A stretch of 64,000 bases of DNA from JAPLFM01 sp964650885 (GTDB taxonomy: Bacteria > Bacteroidota > Ignavibacteria > Kapaibacteriales > UBA2268), in NCBI GenBank assembly GCA_964650885.1, contig CAZYXG010000003.1, forward strand, positions 1-64,000, in the 5' to 3' direction. Each line of letters starts with the position of its first letter. Position 1 is the first letter of the stretch. Shown piece by piece: positions 61,066 to 64,000 of the stretch. A program made the position numbers and the translations under genes. Under the pieces are notes generated by a model. The model was not told the origin of the DNA, made no database searches, and saw nothing but the letters and a program-made list of their open reading frames with translations.

Positions 61066-63393
61066 TTAATCTACGTTGTAGTCTCTTTGTTCGTTTCTTT
61101 CTGGTCTTTCTTCAGAGCGTTCAGGACGGTCGTTTCCTCTATTATCTCTGCGATCTCTGTCGCCACCGCCACTTGGTCTGCGGTCTCTATCTCTTCCGCC
61201 GCCGCCATCACGTCCATATCTATCGTTACTACGAGGTGGTGGTTTTGGTCTGCTTTTTTCTGCTTCTTGTATTTCTTCAAAAGAAACATTATTTAGCACA
61301 GCTTTTCTGCTCAATCTGTATTTACCATCACGAGTGATTTCAATTAGCATAGCTTCAAAAGTTTCGCCTGGTTTGAATAACTCATCAAGGTTTTCAACTC
61401 TTTCGTTTGCTAATGCAGAAATATGAACCAACCCAGTTTGTTTAGGCATAAATTCTACTAAAGCACCAAGACCTTCTCTTAGCTCTTTAATTTTACAAGT
61501 GTAAATCTCACCTGCAATTGGTTTGCGAGTTAATTGTTCAATCATCAACTTAGCTGCATCAGATGATGCTTGTGAAGTTGCAGCAACTGTTACTGTTCCA
61601 TCGTCAGCTATATTGATTTCTGCACCAGTTTCTCTCACTATACCACGAATTGTTTCGCCACCAGTACCAATTACAGCACCAATAGTATCTATTGGAATTT
61701 TTATATATTCAAAACGTGGAGCAAATTCAGACATTTCAGTTTTAGGAGCAGGAAGCAATTCATCCATAATTCCTAAAATGTGTAATCTGCCAGCTTTTGC
61801 TTGATGTAATGCTTTAGTAAGGATTTCCATAGAAAGTCCTTCGATTTTAATATCCATTTGGCAAGCTGTGATTCCATCTTTAGAACCAGCAACTTTGAAA
61901 TCCATATCGCCTAAGAAATCTTCATCTCCAAGAATATCCGAAAGAATTGCTACTCTGTCGTCTTCGCTAATTAAACCCATTGCAATACCAGCAATTGATT
62001 TTTTAAGTGGCACACCTGCATCAAATAAAGCCAAACTACCAGCACAAACTGTTGCCATTGAAGACGAACCGTTTGATTCCAAGATGTCCGATACTATACG
62101 TACAGTGTAGCCAAAATCTTCTTGCGAAGGCATTACTTTTTTTAAAGCTCTTTCAGCCAAATTTCCGTGCCCTACTTCTCTTCTTCCTACCATACCAAAA
62201 CGCCCAACTTCACCAACTGAATATGGTGGGAAGTTATAATGCAATAAGAATCTGTTTGTGTGGTTAGGTAAAAGACCATCAATTATTTGCTCATCTTTCG
62301 ATGTACCCAAAGTAACTGTTGTTAAAGATTGAGTTTCTCCACGAGTGAAAAGTGCCGAACCGTGAGTACGAGGCAAATATTTCACTTCGCAAGCAATTGG
62401 GCGGATATCAGTAGTTGTTCTGCCGTCCAATCGTTTGTTAGAATCTAAAATCATAGCTCTCATAACTTTTTTCTCAAGTTTAGAGAAAGCTTGATTTGCT
62501 AATTTTTCTATTTTCAATGAATAAACTTCGTGTTCTCCAAATGCAGCTTTAGCTACTTCTATAGCTTTATCACGTAATTCATTGCGTTTTGATCCACGTT
62601 CAGCCTTTGTAGTAACTGAGTAAACATATTCTTTCAAATCAGCAGCGATTGCCGAATCAATAGTTGTTACTATTTCTTCTGGAATAGATTTATCATTTAC
62701 TTCTCTTTTTGGAGAATTCACTAGAGCGTGCAATTGCATTTGCAATGCATTCAGTTCACGAATTCTATCGTGTCCGAAAAGCAATGCATCAACAAATTCT
62801 TCTTCGCTGATTTCATTGCTTTCGCCTTCCACCATCATAATAGATTTATCAGAACCAGCAATTGTTATATCCAAAGAACATTCTTTCAATTGTTCAGGTG
62901 ATGGATTTGCAATATATTTACCATCTAATTTTCCAACTCTTACCTCAGAGATTGGTCCATTGAATGGAATATCAGAAATCAATAATGCAGCAGAAGCACC
63001 GAAACAAGCTAAATTCTCTGGATCTACATCTGGTTCAGCCGAAAAAACTTGAGCAATAACTTGAGTTTCATATTGCCAGTGTTTAGGGAAAAGAGGACGT
63101 AAAGGTCTATCAATCAAACGAGAAGCAAGTACTTCTTTATCTGTTGGCTTGCCTTCTCTACGGAAAAATCCACCAGGGATTTTACCAGCAGAAGCCATTT
63201 TCTCACGATATTCTACTTGCAAAGGCAAGAAGTCAATATCAAGTTTTTCTGTTTGAGCAGCCGTAGCCACTACTAAAAGCATTGTATCTCCACAACGCAC
63301 TGTTACAGAGCCGTTAGCAAATTTTGCTAACTTACCAGTTTCAAGAGAAACTTCTTTCCCATCGAACTGCATGGATACTTTATGTACCGCCAT
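61066..63393 (-). CDS. pnp: Polyribonucleotide nucleotidyltransferase (PNPase)
   Basis: 775 residues. It degrades RNA 3' to 5' using phosphate and is a core of the RNA degradosome. Two RNase PH-like domains (about 1-230 and 310-545) flank an all-helical linker. FFRREGKPTDKE, LIDRPLRPLFP, TRGETQSL and NGSSSMATVCAGSLAL are standard signatures. A KH domain at about 555-615 contains IGTGGETIRGI, and an S1 domain at about 620-690 follows. The tail (about 700-775) is an extended Arg/Gly/Asp/Glu-rich low-complexity region, longer than in many PNPases and probably disordered. It is downstream of rpsO, with a terminator and a long leader hairpin between them. Confidence 0.97.
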   Translation of the reverse strand: MAVHKVSMQFDGKEVSLETGKLAKFANGSVTVRCGDTMLLVVATAAQTEKLDIDFLPLQVEYREKMASAGKIPGGFFRREGKPTDKEVLASRLIDRPLRPLFPKHWQYETQVIAQVFSAEPDVDPENLACFGASAALLISDIPFNGPISEVRVGKLDGKYIANPSPEQLKECSLDITIAGSDKSIMMVEGESNEISEEEFVDALLFGHDRIRELNALQMQLHALVNSPKREVNDKSIPEEIVTTIDSAIAADLKEYVYSVTTKAERGSKRNELRDKAIEVAKAAFGEHEVYSLKIEKLANQAFSKLEKKVMRAMILDSNKRLDGRTTTDIRPIACEVKYLPRTHGSALFTRGETQSLTTVTLGTSKDEQIIDGLLPNHTNRFLLHYNFPPYSVGEVGRFGMVGRREVGHGNLAERALKKVMPSQEDFGYTVRIVSDILESNGSSSMATVCAGSLALFDAGVPLKKSIAGIAMGLISEDDRVAILSDILGDEDFLGDMDFKVAGSKDGITACQMDIKIEGLSMEILTKALHQAKAGRLHILGIMDELLPAPKTEMSEFAPRFEYIKIPIDTIGAVIGTGGETIRGIVRETGAEINIADDGTVTVAATSQASSDAAKLMIEQLTRKPIAGEIYTCKIKELREGLGALVEFMPKQTGLVHISALANERVENLDELFKPGETFEAMLIEITRDGKYRLSRKAVLNNVSFEEIQEAEKSRPKPPPRSNDRYGRDGGGGRDRDRRPSGGGDRDRRDNRGNDRPERSEERPERNEQRDYNVD

Positions 63394-63446
63394 AGTATTT
63401 ATACCAATTAATTAATAAAACATTAAACAATTGCTTTTTTCTTTGT

Positions 63447-63505
63447 CGGTTTTGAGCGAAATTAAGGGCTAAACTCTCTTAGCACTTAATTTCGACCAAA
63501 AACCG
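63447..63505 (-). promoter_or_regulatory. Long imperfect hairpin in the pnp leader
   Basis: Seen: pairs 63447-63454 with 63497-63505 (one bulge), a 2-nt internal loop, 10 perfect pairs 63457-63466 with 63485-63494, one mismatch, then 63468-63472 with 63479-63483 around a 6-nt loop. It lies about 54 nt upstream of the pnp ATG and has no T run on the minus strand. In Escherichia coli a pnp leader stem-loop is cut by RNase III for autoregulation. The same role here is inferred. Confidence 0.6.
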
Positions 63506-63533
63506 CAATCGCAATTATTTTGTGTGTAAAATA

Positions 63534-63565
63534 AAAAAAAACGGCATCAAAAGTGCCGTTTTTTT
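63534..63565. terminator. Terminator between rpsO and pnp
   Basis: Core stem CGGCA/TGCCG (63542-63546 with 63554-63558) extended by A/T pairs, with runs on both sides, about 40 nt after the rpsO stop. Partial read-through to pnp is plausible. Confidence 0.88.
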
Positions 63566-63606
63566 AATCTTCTTTTTAACATCTATTTTATTTGCGAACA
63601 AATAGA

Positions 63607-63873
63607 TTATTTTCTTAAAGACAAAGCACTAATGATAGCTCTGTATCTAACGATTTCATTTTTAGCTAAGTAATCCAACATCTTACGGCGTTTGGCTACC
63701 ATTGCTATTAAACCACGACGTGTGTGGTTATCTTTTTTATGCACCAACAAATGTTGAGATAAATCTAAAATTTTTGCTGTCAAAACTGCAACTTGAACTT
63801 CTGGTTTACCTGAATCTTGAGGGTTTGAACCGTGAGTCGCTACTAATTCTGCAATTGTTTCTTTGCTAACCAT
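63607..63873 (-). CDS. rpsO: 30S ribosomal protein S15
   Basis: 88 residues, the standard length. S15 binds 16S rRNA early in small-subunit assembly. Recognisable are GSNPQDSGKPEVQVA, LTAKILDLSQHL, HKKDNHTRRGL and the C-terminal RRKMLDYLAKN with RYRAIISALSLR. The rpsO-pnp order is conserved across bacteria. Confidence 0.98.
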   Translation of the reverse strand: MVSKETIAELVATHGSNPQDSGKPEVQVAVLTAKILDLSQHLLVHKKDNHTRRGLIAMVAKRRKMLDYLAKNEIVRYRAIISALSLRK

Positions 63874-63934
63874 TTAAAGTTTTCCTGATTTTCAATTATT
63901 ATAGAAAACAAATATACGAAAATATATTTATTTT

Positions 63935-64000
63935 TCAAAAATTTCTTTGCAATTCCAAAGCGATTTCTTTGTCTTTTTCTATTTGTTCTATTAGTTCAGC
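63935..64000 (-). CDS. C-terminal fragment of a gene running off the window (probably ribF)
   Basis: An open frame enters from 64000 and stops at TGA (complement of 63935-63937). The 21 visible residues (AELIEQIEKDKEIALEL and four more) form a charged helix like the C-terminus of the bifunctional riboflavin kinase/FMN adenylyltransferase RibF. RibF often precedes rpsO in this lineage. The fragment is too short for certainty. Confidence 0.4.
   Translation of the reverse strand, partial: AELIEQIEKDKEIALELQRNF

Overview
The window is an AT-rich bacterial chromosome segment whose gene content points to the Bacteroidota/Chlorobiota/Kapaibacteriota part of the FCB superphylum. I favour a Candidatus Kapabacteria-like organism. 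The reasons are: six very large secreted proteins with C-terminal domains of the type IX secretion (T9SS) sorting type; many choice-of-anchor D (ASPM-SPD-2-Hydin, ASH) repeats; genes mostly without strong Shine-Dalgarno sites; and a tRNA without an encoded CCA. The phylum assignment is inference and was not tested by any search. Two runs of exactly 100 N, each flanked by an exact 55-nt duplication, show that this is a draft (probably metagenome-derived) scaffold.

Layout. 1-3.4 kb: a dispersed palindromic repeat, an MFS transporter, a Gfo/Idh/MocA oxidoreductase and a XerC/D-type recombinase, all on the minus strand. 3.5-10.5 kb: a giant glycine-rich/ASH T9SS protein followed by an OmpA-family protein. 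10.6-25 kb: a sensor histidine kinase, arginase with a subtilisin-like T9SS protease, an aldehyde dehydrogenase, an Asp-box/fibronectin T9SS protein and a histone-deacetylase-family hydrolase. 25-37.5 kb: a homocysteine methyltransferase/MTHFR fusion on the minus strand, then a tightly packed plus-strand run (amidase, HAL-family lyase, delta-60 T9SS protein, family 4 uracil-DNA glycosylase, D-Ala-D-Ala ligase, PfkB kinase, CBM9-like secreted protein) ending near a tRNA-Asp.

37.8-46.3 kb is the most distinctive block and looks like a general-stress island. The minus strand carries two small Lys/His-rich exported proteins, a coiled-coil lipoprotein, five tandem CsbD-like small proteins and a four-helix membrane protein. 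Across a 673-nt AT-rich divergent region, the plus strand carries a Balon/baeRF-type ribosome hibernation factor candidate, an AraC-type regulator, a PAS-histidine kinase-receiver-HPt hybrid kinase and a receiver protein. The last three are translationally coupled by 4-nt overlaps. I infer one sensing, regulation and dormancy module.

46.6-50.7 kb encodes a DUF3494-type (ice-binding-like) domain fused to eight ASH repeats, an OB-like region and a T9SS tail. 50.8-58.8 kb is a minus-strand cluster: a vWA/WD40/ASH T9SS protein, hisS, an outer-membrane protein, ssb, purM and a small unknown. 58.9-64 kb holds a secreted unknown, a methyltransferase between near-identical terminators, and the conserved pnp-rpsO pair with a long hairpin in the pnp leader. 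The tail of a gene that is probably ribF runs off the end.
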